Assembly (NCBI RefSeq): GCF_028023875.1
Contig: NZ_JAQIPB010000011.1
Location: 62,001 to 126,000, forward strand
Origin: Xenophilus arseniciresistens
GTDB lineage: Bacteria > Pseudomonadota > Gammaproteobacteria > Burkholderiales > Burkholderiaceae_C
Length of the DNA: 64,000 nt
Direction: 5' to 3'
Each line of letters begins with the position of its first letter. Position 1 is the first letter of the stretch. The notes beneath the pieces are model-generated. The model was not told the DNA's origin. It was given only the letters and a program-made list of their open reading frames with translations, and searched no databases. Both the position numbers and the translations under genes were made by a program. Shown piece after piece: positions 43,556-52,781 of the stretch.

Positions 43556-45706
43556 ATGCACGGGTCAAGTGGGCAAGAAAAGGGGCTGGTCGCAGCGCGG
43601 CCGGGGTTCAAGCGCAAGTGGATCGGTTGGCTGCTGTGGGCGGGCTGCACGGCAGCGATGGCCCAGGCACCGGCCGTGCCGGCCGATGCCGAGGCCGTGG
43701 CCACGCGCCAGTCCGAGGCGCGGCTGGCAGACAGCGACACGCTGCTGGCGCTGACCAACGAAGGCGCCGTGCTCTACGCGCAGGACAAGGTCAAGCTCAG
43801 CGGCTACCAGTATTGCAGCCAGGCCGTCGCGCTGGCCGAAAAGGGCGAGTTCCGCCAGAGCGTGCGCGCGGCCAGCAAGGCCCTGCACCTGGCCAACACC
43901 ACCAAAGACCCGAACCTGCTGGCCCTGGCCAACCGCGACCTGGCCATCGTCTTCAGCTACGCGGGCCAGTCCGAGAAAGCCGAGCAGTTCGCGCGCGAGG
44001 CTCTGCGCCATCAGGCACGCGAGCCGCAGCTGGTCGTGGGCCCCGCCCACAAGGTCATCGGCGACGTGCAGGTGCGCCGCGGCGATGCGGCCGGCGCCGT
44101 GGCCAGCTACGAAACCGCGCTGGCCAACAGCTCGCCGCGCTACGCGCCGCTGGTGCAGGCCTCGCTGGTGCGCGCGCTGATCGACCAGGGCGACACCGCA
44201 CGCGCGCGCACCCTGCTCGACGGCCTGCCCACGCCGCGCGAGGCCACGCTGGCCGCGCAGATGGACCGCACCCGCGCCCGGCTGCTGCTGGCCGAAGCCA
44301 GGCCCGCCGAGGCGCTGGCGCTGTTTCGCTCCCTGACCGAGCGGCGCGTGGACACCGAGACCGAGTACTACCGGCTGTGGGCCTGGGACGGCGTCTCGCG
44401 CAGCGAACTCGCGCTGGGCAACAAGACCGAAGCCGCCGCCGCCATGCAGCGCGCGCTGGACGGCTTCGACAAGGTGCGTTCCCGCTTTCGCAGCGAGGAA
44501 TTCAAGATGGGCGTGTTCTCCGACCTGCAGTCGGTCTTCGAGCGCGCGGTGGACCTCTACAGCGACATGGGCGACGCCCGCCGTGCGCTGGAGGTGAGCG
44601 AGCGCAGCCGCGCCCGCGCGCTGCTGGACGCCGTGCGCGGCCGCGCCGCCGTGCCCACCGATGCGGCGCAGACCGTCGAGCTGGCCCAGCTGCAGCGCAC
44701 CTTGCGCCCCGACGAGCGCGTGGTGCAGTTCCATTCGCTGCCGCAGCAGCTGCGCGTGTGGGTGATCGGCCCCGACAGCCTCGAGGCCAAGACCCTGCCC
44801 ATCAAGCGCGAGGAGCTGGTGGAACTGGTCGACACCTTCCGCAACTCGGTGGTGCGTGGCCGGCGCGTGGCCGTCACCAACGCCGAGCGCATGGGCCAGG
44901 GCCTGTTGGGCTCGCTGGGCCTCAAGAGCGGCCAGCGCCTGATCTTCGTGCCGCACGGCGCGCTGCACTACCTGCCCTTCCAGGCCCTGCGCCTGAACGG
45001 CCGCTACCTGATCGAGGATCACCCCGTGGCCGTGGCGCCATCGATGAGCCTGGCGGTGCAGCTGGCCCAGCGCTCGCCGCAGGTGCCGCCCACGCTCACG
45101 GCCTTCGGCAACCCGCTGATCGAGGCCAAGTACGACCTGCCGGGCTCCGAGGCCGAGGTCAAGCGCCTGGCGCAGCTGTTCCCCAGCAACAACGTGTTCA
45201 TGGGCGCGCAGGCCACCAAGACCCAGTTCCGCGACGTGGCCAGCCGCGCGCCCATCATGCACGTGGCCGCCCATGCCGAGGCCGACGAGGTCGACCCGCT
45301 GTACTCGCGCATCCTGCTGGCCAACGAAGGCGGCAAGCAGAACTTCCTCGAAGCGCACGAGATCCTCGAGATGCCCATGCAGCGCACCGCGCTGGTCACC
45401 CTCTCGGCCTGCGAATCGGGCCTGGGCCGCATCGCGCAGGGCGACGAGGTGCTGGGCTTCACGCGCTCCTTCCTCACGGCCGGCAGCTCCAGCCTGATCG
45501 CCTCGCTGTGGCCGGTGTCTGACGACGCCACCGAAGTGCTGATGACCACGCTGTACGGCGAACTGGCCAAGGGCCGTGACCTGCAGAAAGCCATGCAGGC
45601 CGGCCAGTTGGCCGTGCTGCGCAATCCCAAGATGGCCCATCCCTTCTTCTGGGCCCCGTTCAACCTCATCGGCAACTGGCGCCTGACCGTGGGAGCCGGG
45701 GCATGA
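43556..45706 (+). CDS. Secreted TPR protein with CHAT caspase-like protease domain
   Basis: A 716-residue protein. A signal-like hydrophobic stretch (about 22-36, cleavage near AAMAQA) sends it out of the cytoplasm. Residues about 80-360 are TPR-like helices (ASKALHLANTTKDPNLLALA, SYAGQSEKAEQFAREAL). Residues about 440-710 are a CHAT (separase/caspase-like) domain with the predicted His-Cys dyad: H573 in HVAAHAEAD and C619 in TLSACESGLG. ATG 43556 follows a G-rich stretch; in-frame starts at 43502 (GTG) and 43523 exist. Its stop overlaps the first possible start of the TpsB gene (ATGA), so CHAT, TpsB and TpsA form one operon. It may process or quality-control the exoprotein. Confidence 0.85.
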   Translation: MHGSSGQEKGLVAARPGFKRKWIGWLLWAGCTAAMAQAPAVPADAEAVATRQSEARLADSDTLLALTNEGAVLYAQDKVKLSGYQYCSQAVALAEKGEFRQSVRAASKALHLANTTKDPNLLALANRDLAIVFSYAGQSEKAEQFAREALRHQAREPQLVVGPAHKVIGDVQVRRGDAAGAVASYETALANSSPRYAPLVQASLVRALIDQGDTARARTLLDGLPTPREATLAAQMDRTRARLLLAEARPAEALALFRSLTERRVDTETEYYRLWAWDGVSRSELALGNKTEAAAAMQRALDGFDKVRSRFRSEEFKMGVFSDLQSVFERAVDLYSDMGDARRALEVSERSRARALLDAVRGRAAVPTDAAQTVELAQLQRTLRPDERVVQFHSLPQQLRVWVIGPDSLEAKTLPIKREELVELVDTFRNSVVRGRRVAVTNAERMGQGLLGSLGLKSGQRLIFVPHGALHYLPFQALRLNGRYLIEDHPVAVAPSMSLAVQLAQRSPQVPPTLTAFGNPLIEAKYDLPGSEAEVKRLAQLFPSNNVFMGAQATKTQFRDVASRAPIMHVAAHAEADEVDPLYSRILLANEGGKQNFLEAHEILEMPMQRTALVTLSACESGLGRIAQGDEVLGFTRSFLTAGSSSLIASLWPVSDDATEVLMTTLYGELAKGRDLQKAMQAGQLAVLRNPKMAHPFFWAPFNLIGNWRLTVGAGA

Positions 45707-47478
45707 CGCGCATGAACCCCCGCCACCCGAGCCACCGCACCACCCACAGCCAGAGCGAGCCGACCATGAAGCCGCGCCACCGAAACTCCCTGGCCTGGGC
45801 CGCGGGCACCCTGTGCGCGCTGATGGCCCTGCCGGGCTGGGCCCAGAACCCTTCGCAGAGCCTGCCCGGCGGCACGCCGCTGCTGCCCACGGCCGACCCG
45901 TGCAGCAGTTGCGCCGCGCCCACGGGCCAGGGCGCGCCCGCCGTGCCGCAAGGCCAGCCGGCCGCCGCCGCTGCCGGTGCCGGCGCCACCTTCCGCCTCA
46001 ACGACCTGCGGCTGAACGGCGCCGAAGCGCTGTCGGCCGAGGAACTGCGCAGCACCACCGCGCCCTACATCGGCCGCGACGTGGCGCTGGCCGACCTGGA
46101 GGCGCTGGCCCAGGCCATCACCCAGCGCTACCGCGACCGCGGCTACTTCCTGGCCCAGGCCGTGGTGCCGGTGCAGACCGTGCGCGACGGCGTGGTGGAG
46201 ATCAGCATCATCGAAGGCCGCATCGGCAATGTGGAGGTGATCGTCGCGCCCGATGCGCCCATCAGCGAGGCGCGCGTGCGCGCGCTGCTGGCCCCCGTCG
46301 CCTCCGGGCAGGTCATCAACGCGCCGGCCTATGAGCGCGCCATGCTGCTGCTGGCCGACCAGCCCGGCCTGCGCGTGGGCTCCACGCTGTCCGAAGGCTC
46401 CACGCCCGGCACCAGCGACCTGAACGTCGAAGTCAACCCCGGCCCGCGCTGGCAGTTCAGCGCCGAGGCCGACAACCACGGCACCAAGGAATCGGGGCGC
46501 TTCAGGGTGGGCGGCACGGCCCGCCTGAACAGCCCCTTCGGCATCGGCGACAACCTCGACGTGCGGCTGCTGGTCTCGAACGGCAATGCGCTGAACCTCG
46601 GGCGCGTCTCTTACGAGGCGCCGCTGGGCGGCAGCGGCCTGCGCATGGGCGTGGGCGCGGCGCGCGTGAGCTACGACGTGGGCGGCGAGTTCGCCGAACT
46701 CGGCGCGCAGGGCAAGGCCGACGTCTTCGACGTTTCGCTGAGCTACCCGCTGATCCGCCAGCGCCGCCAGAACCTGTACCTGCGCCTGGCGGCCGACAGC
46801 AAGCAGCTGACCGATGAATACACGGCGCTGTACTTCCAGGCCCGCAAGCGGGTGCGGGGGCTGGGCCTGGGCTGGGCCTGGGAGCTGCGCGACGACTTCC
46901 TGGGCGGCGGCTACTGGGCCAGCGCCGGCACGCTCTATCACGGCAAGCTCTCGCTGCGCGACTTCGACAGCCAGCAGTTCGACGCCGGCGTGGGCGGCCA
47001 CAACACGGCCGGCGGCTTCAGCAAGGCCACCTTCCAGTTCTCGCGCCTGCAGGGGATGTTCCCGGGCCATTCGCTGTACCTCTCGCTGGGCGGGCAGTGG
47101 GCCAACAAGAACCTCGACGCGTCCGAAAAGCTCTCTCTGGGCGGCGCGCGCGCCGTGCGGGCCTATGCCTCGGGCGAGGTGCTGGTCGACCAGGGCCTGA
47201 TCGGCATGGTGGAGTGGCGCTGGGCACTCAACGACGAATTCACGCCCTTCGTGTTCTACGACGCCGCGCGCGGGCGCCAGGTCAAGGACCCGACGATCTT
47301 TGACGCGGTGCCCAACTCGCGCAGCCTGCGCGGCGCGGGCATCGGCCTGAGCTGGACGCGCCCGGGCAACTTCGCCATCAACGCCACGCTGGCCTGGCGC
47401 GCCGGCACCGAACCCGGCCGCACCGATGGCGGCGGGCGCAACCCGCGGCTGTACGTGCAGGCGCAAAAGACCTTCTGA
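45703..47478 (+). CDS. TpsB outer-membrane transporter (ShlB/FhaC/HecB family)
   Basis: The outer-membrane pore of a two-partner secretion system. The product has a signal peptide (in the longest form, from MKPRHRNSLAW to LPGWAQ), a Cys-containing linker (DPCSSCAAP), then POTRA_2 domains (FRLNDLRLNGAEALSAEEL, ITQRYRDRGYFLAQAVVPVQ, SIIEGRIGNVEV) and a 16-strand ShlB barrel ending in YVQAQKTF. The length of 591 residues is as usual. ATG 45703 overlaps the CHAT stop and suits coupling; ATG 45766 would begin right at the signal peptide and is a fair alternative. It lies eight bases before the tpsA gene. Confidence 0.93.
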   Translation: MTRMNPRHPSHRTTHSQSEPTMKPRHRNSLAWAAGTLCALMALPGWAQNPSQSLPGGTPLLPTADPCSSCAAPTGQGAPAVPQGQPAAAAAGAGATFRLNDLRLNGAEALSAEELRSTTAPYIGRDVALADLEALAQAITQRYRDRGYFLAQAVVPVQTVRDGVVEISIIEGRIGNVEVIVAPDAPISEARVRALLAPVASGQVINAPAYERAMLLLADQPGLRVGSTLSEGSTPGTSDLNVEVNPGPRWQFSAEADNHGTKESGRFRVGGTARLNSPFGIGDNLDVRLLVSNGNALNLGRVSYEAPLGGSGLRMGVGAARVSYDVGGEFAELGAQGKADVFDVSLSYPLIRQRRQNLYLRLAADSKQLTDEYTALYFQARKRVRGLGLGWAWELRDDFLGGGYWASAGTLYHGKLSLRDFDSQQFDAGVGGHNTAGGFSKATFQFSRLQGMFPGHSLYLSLGGQWANKNLDASEKLSLGGARAVRAYASGEVLVDQGLIGMVEWRWALNDEFTPFVFYDAARGRQVKDPTIFDAVPNSRSLRGAGIGLSWTRPGNFAINATLAWRAGTEPGRTDGGGRNPRLYVQAQKTF

Positions 47479-47486
47479 GAGCCGCC

Positions 47487-50400
47487 ATGAGACACCGTCA
47501 CATTGATGCGTTGAAGACCAAGAAGACCCTGCCGCGGCACTGGCGCCTGCGGCCCCTGGCCCTGTCGCTGGCCTGCATGGGCATGGCGCCCGCCCTGGCG
47601 CAGAACGTGGCGGGCTTCCCGATGAACGGATCCGTGCCCGTGGGCGGCGGCACGGTGACCATCGGCACACCCGCGGGCGGGCTGATGACCATCAATCAGG
47701 CCTCGCAGCGCGGCATCGTCAACTGGGGCAGCTTCTCCATCGCCCCGAACAACACCGTGAACGTGGTGCAGCCCAGCGTGGCCAGCGTGCTGCTCAACCG
47801 CGTGACCGGCGGCACCGCTTCGGTGATCCAGGGCAAGCTCACCAGCACGCTGGCCGGCTCCAGCGTGCCCGGCTCGGGCGGCTCGGTCTACCTGATCAAC
47901 CCCTCGGGCGTGGTGTTCTCGGCCGGCTCCAGCGTCAGCACGGGCGGGCTGATCGCCTCTACGCTGGACATCGAGGGCCCGGACGAAGCCGGGCGCAACG
48001 CCACTTTCATGGCCGGTGGCAAGCAACTGGTCTTCGGCGGCGGCCTCAGCGACGCCAACAGCACGGCGCGCGTGAGGCTCGAACCCAATGCCCTCATCGA
48101 GGTGGGCGAGAAGGGCACCGTGGGACTGATCGGTGGACTCGTGCGCAACGAGGGGCAGATCAGCGTGGCCCAGGGCTCGGTGGGCCTGGTGTCGGGCTCG
48201 CGCGTCACGCTGGACTTCGAGGGCGACGGCCTGACCAAGTTCTCGGTGCCCGGCGGCATGATGAACATCTCGGTGGCCGACGTTCAGACCAGCTCCGGCA
48301 CCAACGCGCAAGAAACCGCGCTCAACGCCAGCACCACGGCGCAGGTGATGAACGCGGGCAGCATCTCGGGCGATGGAAGCCGGATCGTGCTGATGGGCGC
48401 GTCGGGCGTGGCGCAGCAGGTGGTCAACCACAGCGGCACCATTCGCGCGCGCTCGCTGGCCAGCCGCGGCGGCGAGATCGTGCTGGAGGCCGTGGGCGCC
48501 AATGTGGACAGCAGCGCCGGCCTCTCGGTGAGCGGTTCCCTGGATGCGAGCGCCGTGGAAGCCGGCGTGGCCGGCGGCAGCATCCGCACCACGGCCGGCA
48601 ATCTGTACGTGGCGCCGGACGCCAAGATCAAGGCCGGTGGCGGCGCGGGCGGCGCGAACGGTCGCTGGACAGCCGAATCAGGCAACACGCTCAGCGTCGT
48701 GGGCGCGAACCGCACGGGCAGTGTGTCGGCCGCGACCATCGGGGCCGCGCTGAGCCAGGGCACCGACGTGACCTTGACCACGCGCTCCTCCGGCACCGGA
48801 GCGCAGGTCAACGACGGCGTGTTCTTCGAAGGCGGCGCGCAGATCGTCAAGGACGGCGGGCCCGATGCCACGCTGCGCGTGAATTCGGTGGGCAACATCG
48901 ACATGCGCTTCGACGGTGAACTGGCGAACACGGGCGTTCCCGGTGGCGTGAGCATCAGCTCCACCACCGGCAAGCTCAACGTCGAATTCAACGCCGACGC
49001 GCAGGGCCTGGCCATCCTCGACGAGGGCCTGCCCAGCGGCGCCGCCGCGGCCATCCGGCTGGACAACGCCGTCATCAACGCCAACGGCGGCGACATCCTC
49101 TTCTTCGGCCAGAGCAAGCTCGACGGCAGCGCCGTCGGCGGCCAGGTCAAGGGGCTGGAGGCAGACGGCGTGGGCGACGTGCGCAGCGGCATCTTCATCA
49201 GCGACAGCCAGCTGAGCACCACCGGCAGTGGCGTCATCGCCATGAAGGGCACGGGCGGCATCGCCTCGGTGGGCAGCGGCGTCTACAGCGCCACGCACGG
49301 CGTGAGCATCGAGGGCACCAGCACGCTCAAGAGCGGTGCGGGCGCCATCAGCCTGAGCGGAGCCGGCGCGCTGGGTGCGACGGGCGTGCGCGTGCTGGGC
49401 GACGGGCGCCTCACCAGCCTGCAGACCACCAGCGGCAACATCACGGTCGTGGGCTCCACGCGCGACTGGGCCACGGGCGAGCCCGTGGGCAACCTGTCCG
49501 CGGGCAGCGGGGCCAGCGCGGGGGTCCACATCGGCAACACCACGGTCCAGGCTGGCGGCGACGTGAGCATCACGGGCACGGGAGGCGATCTCTCGGGCAT
49601 GGCCCCCGAGCTGCAGCGCGCGGCGGCCTCGGGCGCGGTCTTCAATGCGGAGGTCGCGGCCTCGCAGGGCGTGGTGATCGAGGGCACGAGCGTGGAAGCG
49701 GGCGCGGGCCGCAGCATCAGCATCACGGGCACGGCCGGCAGCGATGGCTTCGGCTTCGACAGCGGCGGCAACCCGCTGACCTATGGCCCGGTGGACAACC
49801 GCATGAAGGCCTGGGCCGTGCGCGTGGGCGCGGGCTCGCGCCTGGCGGCCGAAGGCGGCGCCATCACCCTCGTCGGCGGCACGGGCGACCTGCGGTTGAC
49901 GGCCGGGCTGTACGACACGCCGGTGCTCAACGTGGCCAGCACCACGGGCCTGGGTGGCAAGATCCACGTCAGCGGCCGCAACATCCTGGTCGACTCCGCG
50001 GCCGACCTGCCCTGGCTGGCCGATGCCAGCGGCAAGACCGGCGGCGGCAGCATCACCCTCGAAGGCAACGCCGTGGCGGGCGCGGGCAATGAGAACACCG
50101 GCGTGGTCGCGATCGGCTCCGACGTGCTTCTGAGCGCCAACACCACGGGCGAGACCGGCAACGGCGGCACCATCCGCGTGGTGGGCCAGCGTTCGCTGCG
50201 CGCCCACGGCCGCTTCGAAGCCAGAGGCGGCTCGGCCGGCGGAAATGGCGGCAGCATCGAGACCTCGGGCGGCAGCTTCGACATCAGCGGCGTGCGCATC
50301 GACGCCTCGGCGCCCTCCGGCACGGGCCAGGCCGGCAAGTGGACGATCGACCCCTACGACGTGACCATCGTGGATGGCAATGCCAGCGGCTCGCTGCCTT

Positions 50401-52781
50401 CCAACCCCTTCGATCCGGTGTTCACCTCCTTCGTGCAGGACGGCGACATCAACGCCGCGCTGGACAGCGGCACCAGCGTGACCCTCACCACCGGCACCAG
50501 CGGCACCGACCCGGGCGACATCCGCTTCGGCAGCGGCGTGGTGATCGAGCGCACGGTGGGGTCCAACCGCGTTGCCTTCCAGCTCGACGCAGCCAACAAC
50601 ATCGGCAAGACCTTCTCATCGAGCTGGGCGGCGCCCACCATCCGCTCCACCACGGGGCCGATGGACGTGATCTTCAATGCCAGCCTGGGCGGCAAGTTCG
50701 GCTCCATCGACTTCGGTGGCTCGTCGGCGGCCGACCGGGCCACCATTTCCACGCAGGGTGGCAATGTGATCATGCGGGCCGGGGGCACTTCGTCCTCGAT
50801 ATCGGTCTACGACACGAGCATCAACACCGGTGGCGGCAACCTCGATCTGCAAAGCGGCACTGCAGGTGTCGCTGGGGACTCTTCGCGCGTCTATCTGGAC
50901 GCATCAGTGACGACCGGCGGCGGCAATGCCTCCATCACGGCCTATGGCGGCGCCAATTCCTCCGTCGAACTGAGCTCCAGCGCCCAGCTCACGACCAACG
51001 GCGGCGCGGTGTCCATCCTCACCGGCCAGACCGACGCGCCTTCGGGCACGGTCTACATCGGCGGTGCGCAGATCGACACGCGCGTGGGTCAGTCCGACGC
51101 GGGCGCGGGCGGCGCGCTGACCATCGAAAGCGGCAGCGTGACGCTGTCGGGTACGCAGATCGCCACGGCCACCGGCAATGTGTCCATCGTCGGCACGGGC
51201 AGCTTCGACGGCAGTCCCGGCGTGTCGATCAGAAATGACAGCCAGATCAGCACCACCAGCGGCAATGTCGAAGTCAAGGGCGTGGTGCGCGCCAACCCGT
51301 CGTCGGCCTTCTTTGCCAGCCATGGCGTGGTGGTGGGCGGCGGCAGCGGCATCACCACGGGCGCCGGCAGCATCCGCCTGCAGGGCTCCTTCGGCGGAAC
51401 GAGCTTCGACGGCACCGACAGCGGCGTGCGCCTGGAAGAGGGCGCCAGCCTGATCACGCGCGGTGGCGACATCGAGTTGACCGGCAGCTCCACGACGGAC
51501 ACCCCCGGCCTGTCCATCCAGCCAGGCGGCACGCCCTCGCTGCCCGGCGCGGCGCCGGTGGTGCAGTCCGGCGGCAACCTGATCCTGCGCGCGTCCAGCA
51601 ACGGCGGGCAGGCCCTGGTGATCGATGCGCCCGTCAGCGCCGCAGGCACCATCAACCTGCGCCCGGGCGGCCTCGACGACAGCTCGCTGACCACCTTCGA
51701 CGCCACGGAAACCCCCATCACGGTGGGCGGCGCGGCGGGGTCGGGCTTCACGGTCTCCGACGCGATGCTGGCGCGCTTGAACGCGCCCTCGGTGGTGATC
51801 GGCAGCAACACGCATGCGGCCACCATCACCGTGGCCGGCCCGGTGTCCAGGGCCGGTGCGCTGACCCTGCAGAACCAGGGCGTGAGCGCAGGCGGCCTCG
51901 CGGCCAGCGGCATCGTGCTCAACGGCGGCATCACGGCGGACCGGCTGGGCCTGCTGTCGTGGGGCGACATCAGGCAGACGGCGCAGGCGCCCATCGTGGC
52001 CCAGCACCTGCTGGCGCGCTCGGGCGGCGGCAGCGTGCTGCTGGACCAGGCGCCCAACAACGTGAGCGAGAACACGCTGGGCGGCGGCGCCTCCGGCGAC
52101 TTCCGCTACCAGGACGTGGACGCCGTGCGGCTGGGCAGCGTGTCGGTCACGGGCTTCGATGCGGCGGCCAACCAGTCGCAGGTGGTGTCGGCCACCTCCA
52201 TGTCGGCCAACACGGTCTTCGTGCGCACGCTCTCGGGCGATCTCACGCTGGACACGCCCATCACCACCGCTTCGGGCACCGAGCTGGTGGCGGCCTCGCG
52301 CTTCCAGAACCCGGGCGGCGGCAGCATCAGCGGTGCGCCCTGGCGCATCTGGGCCTACACCTGGGAAGGCGAGTCGCGCGGCGGCCTGGCGGGCACGGCG
52401 CCCGATGTCTTCCGCTGCCCCTACCCGGGCGCGTGCGCCGGCATCATCGGGGACAGCAGCCAGTTCATCTACGCCACAGGGCCGGTGGTGGTCACGCCGC
52501 CGGTCGTCACGCCACCGGTCGTCACGCCACAGCCGGAGCCGCCGACCTTCGTGCGCCCGGTCATGCCCGTGCCCGACGTGGTGCGCGACATGCCCAACAC
52601 CTACACCTTCGACCGCAACATCGGCCCGCTGCCCATGTGCTTTGCCACGGGCGCACTGGGTTCGGACCAGGCCCGCGGCGGCAGCGACCTGCTGGCGCGC
52701 GAATGGTCGCGCGTGCGCTCGCGCCCCAACCTCACCAGTTGCGTGGACACCGAGCGCAAGAACGGTTGCGCGGACTTCTAG
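47487..52781 (+). CDS. TpsA exoprotein, filamentous-haemagglutinin N-terminal domain, C-terminal Cys loop
   Basis: A 1764-residue secreted beta-helix protein, partner of the TpsB gene just upstream. The long signal peptide (1-39) resembles the extended type. Residues about 40-280 are the TPS secretion domain: LLNRVTGG, NPSG at 138-141 and SGSRVTLDF. About 1300 residues of Gly/Ser/Thr/Asn-rich repeats (motifs like GAGSIRLQGS, TTSGNVEVKG) should form a right-handed beta-helix, adhesin-like. Near the end is a Pro/Val/Thr repeat (1667-1681) and a last domain with cysteines; C1752 and C1761 (Cys-X8-Cys) sit four residues from the terminus. A terminal disulfide loop anchors HMW1 in its pore, so a surface-retained adhesin is likely. 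Confidence 0.93.
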   Translation: MRHRHIDALKTKKTLPRHWRLRPLALSLACMGMAPALAQNVAGFPMNGSVPVGGGTVTIGTPAGGLMTINQASQRGIVNWGSFSIAPNNTVNVVQPSVASVLLNRVTGGTASVIQGKLTSTLAGSSVPGSGGSVYLINPSGVVFSAGSSVSTGGLIASTLDIEGPDEAGRNATFMAGGKQLVFGGGLSDANSTARVRLEPNALIEVGEKGTVGLIGGLVRNEGQISVAQGSVGLVSGSRVTLDFEGDGLTKFSVPGGMMNISVADVQTSSGTNAQETALNASTTAQVMNAGSISGDGSRIVLMGASGVAQQVVNHSGTIRARSLASRGGEIVLEAVGANVDSSAGLSVSGSLDASAVEAGVAGGSIRTTAGNLYVAPDAKIKAGGGAGGANGRWTAESGNTLSVVGANRTGSVSAATIGAALSQGTDVTLTTRSSGTGAQVNDGVFFEGGAQIVKDGGPDATLRVNSVGNIDMRFDGELANTGVPGGVSISSTTGKLNVEFNADAQGLAILDEGLPSGAAAAIRLDNAVINANGGDILFFGQSKLDGSAVGGQVKGLEADGVGDVRSGIFISDSQLSTTGSGVIAMKGTGGIASVGSGVYSATHGVSIEGTSTLKSGAGAISLSGAGALGATGVRVLGDGRLTSLQTTSGNITVVGSTRDWATGEPVGNLSAGSGASAGVHIGNTTVQAGGDVSITGTGGDLSGMAPELQRAAASGAVFNAEVAASQGVVIEGTSVEAGAGRSISITGTAGSDGFGFDSGGNPLTYGPVDNRMKAWAVRVGAGSRLAAEGGAITLVGGTGDLRLTAGLYDTPVLNVASTTGLGGKIHVSGRNILVDSAADLPWLADASGKTGGGSITLEGNAVAGAGNENTGVVAIGSDVLLSANTTGETGNGGTIRVVGQRSLRAHGRFEARGGSAGGNGGSIETSGGSFDISGVRIDASAPSGTGQAGKWTIDPYDVTIVDGNASGSLPSNPFDPVFTSFVQDGDINAALDSGTSVTLTTGTSGTDPGDIRFGSGVVIERTVGSNRVAFQLDAANNIGKTFSSSWAAPTIRSTTGPMDVIFNASLGGKFGSIDFGGSSAADRATISTQGGNVIMRAGGTSSSISVYDTSINTGGGNLDLQSGTAGVAGDSSRVYLDASVTTGGGNASITAYGGANSSVELSSSAQLTTNGGAVSILTGQTDAPSGTVYIGGAQIDTRVGQSDAGAGGALTIESGSVTLSGTQIATATGNVSIVGTGSFDGSPGVSIRNDSQISTTSGNVEVKGVVRANPSSAFFASHGVVVGGGSGITTGAGSIRLQGSFGGTSFDGTDSGVRLEEGASLITRGGDIELTGSSTTDTPGLSIQPGGTPSLPGAAPVVQSGGNLILRASSNGGQALVIDAPVSAAGTINLRPGGLDDSSLTTFDATETPITVGGAAGSGFTVSDAMLARLNAPSVVIGSNTHAATITVAGPVSRAGALTLQNQGVSAGGLAASGIVLNGGITADRLGLLSWGDIRQTAQAPIVAQHLLARSGGGSVLLDQAPNNVSENTLGGGASGDFRYQDVDAVRLGSVSVTGFDAAANQSQVVSATSMSANTVFVRTLSGDLTLDTPITTASGTELVAASRFQNPGGGSISGAPWRIWAYTWEGESRGGLAGTAPDVFRCPYPGACAGIIGDSSQFIYATGPVVVTPPVVTPPVVTPQPEPPTFVRPVMPVPDVVRDMPNTYTFDRNIGPLPMCFATGALGSDQARGGSDLLAREWSRVRSRPNLTSCVDTERKNGCADF
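52485..52529 (+). repeat. 15-bp tandem repeat, PVVTP linker in TpsA
   Basis: Three copies of a 15-bp unit (last two CCGGTCGTCACGCCA-like) encode VVVTP-PVVTP-PVVTP, a stiff Pro/Val/Thr linker between the beta-helix and the C-terminal Cys domain. Repeat number may vary between strains. Confidence 0.8.

Noticed and set aside
52485-52529. CRISPR-like or satellite repeat
   Set aside because: Three in-frame 15-bp units inside tpsA coding for a Pro/Val/Thr linker; no spacers.
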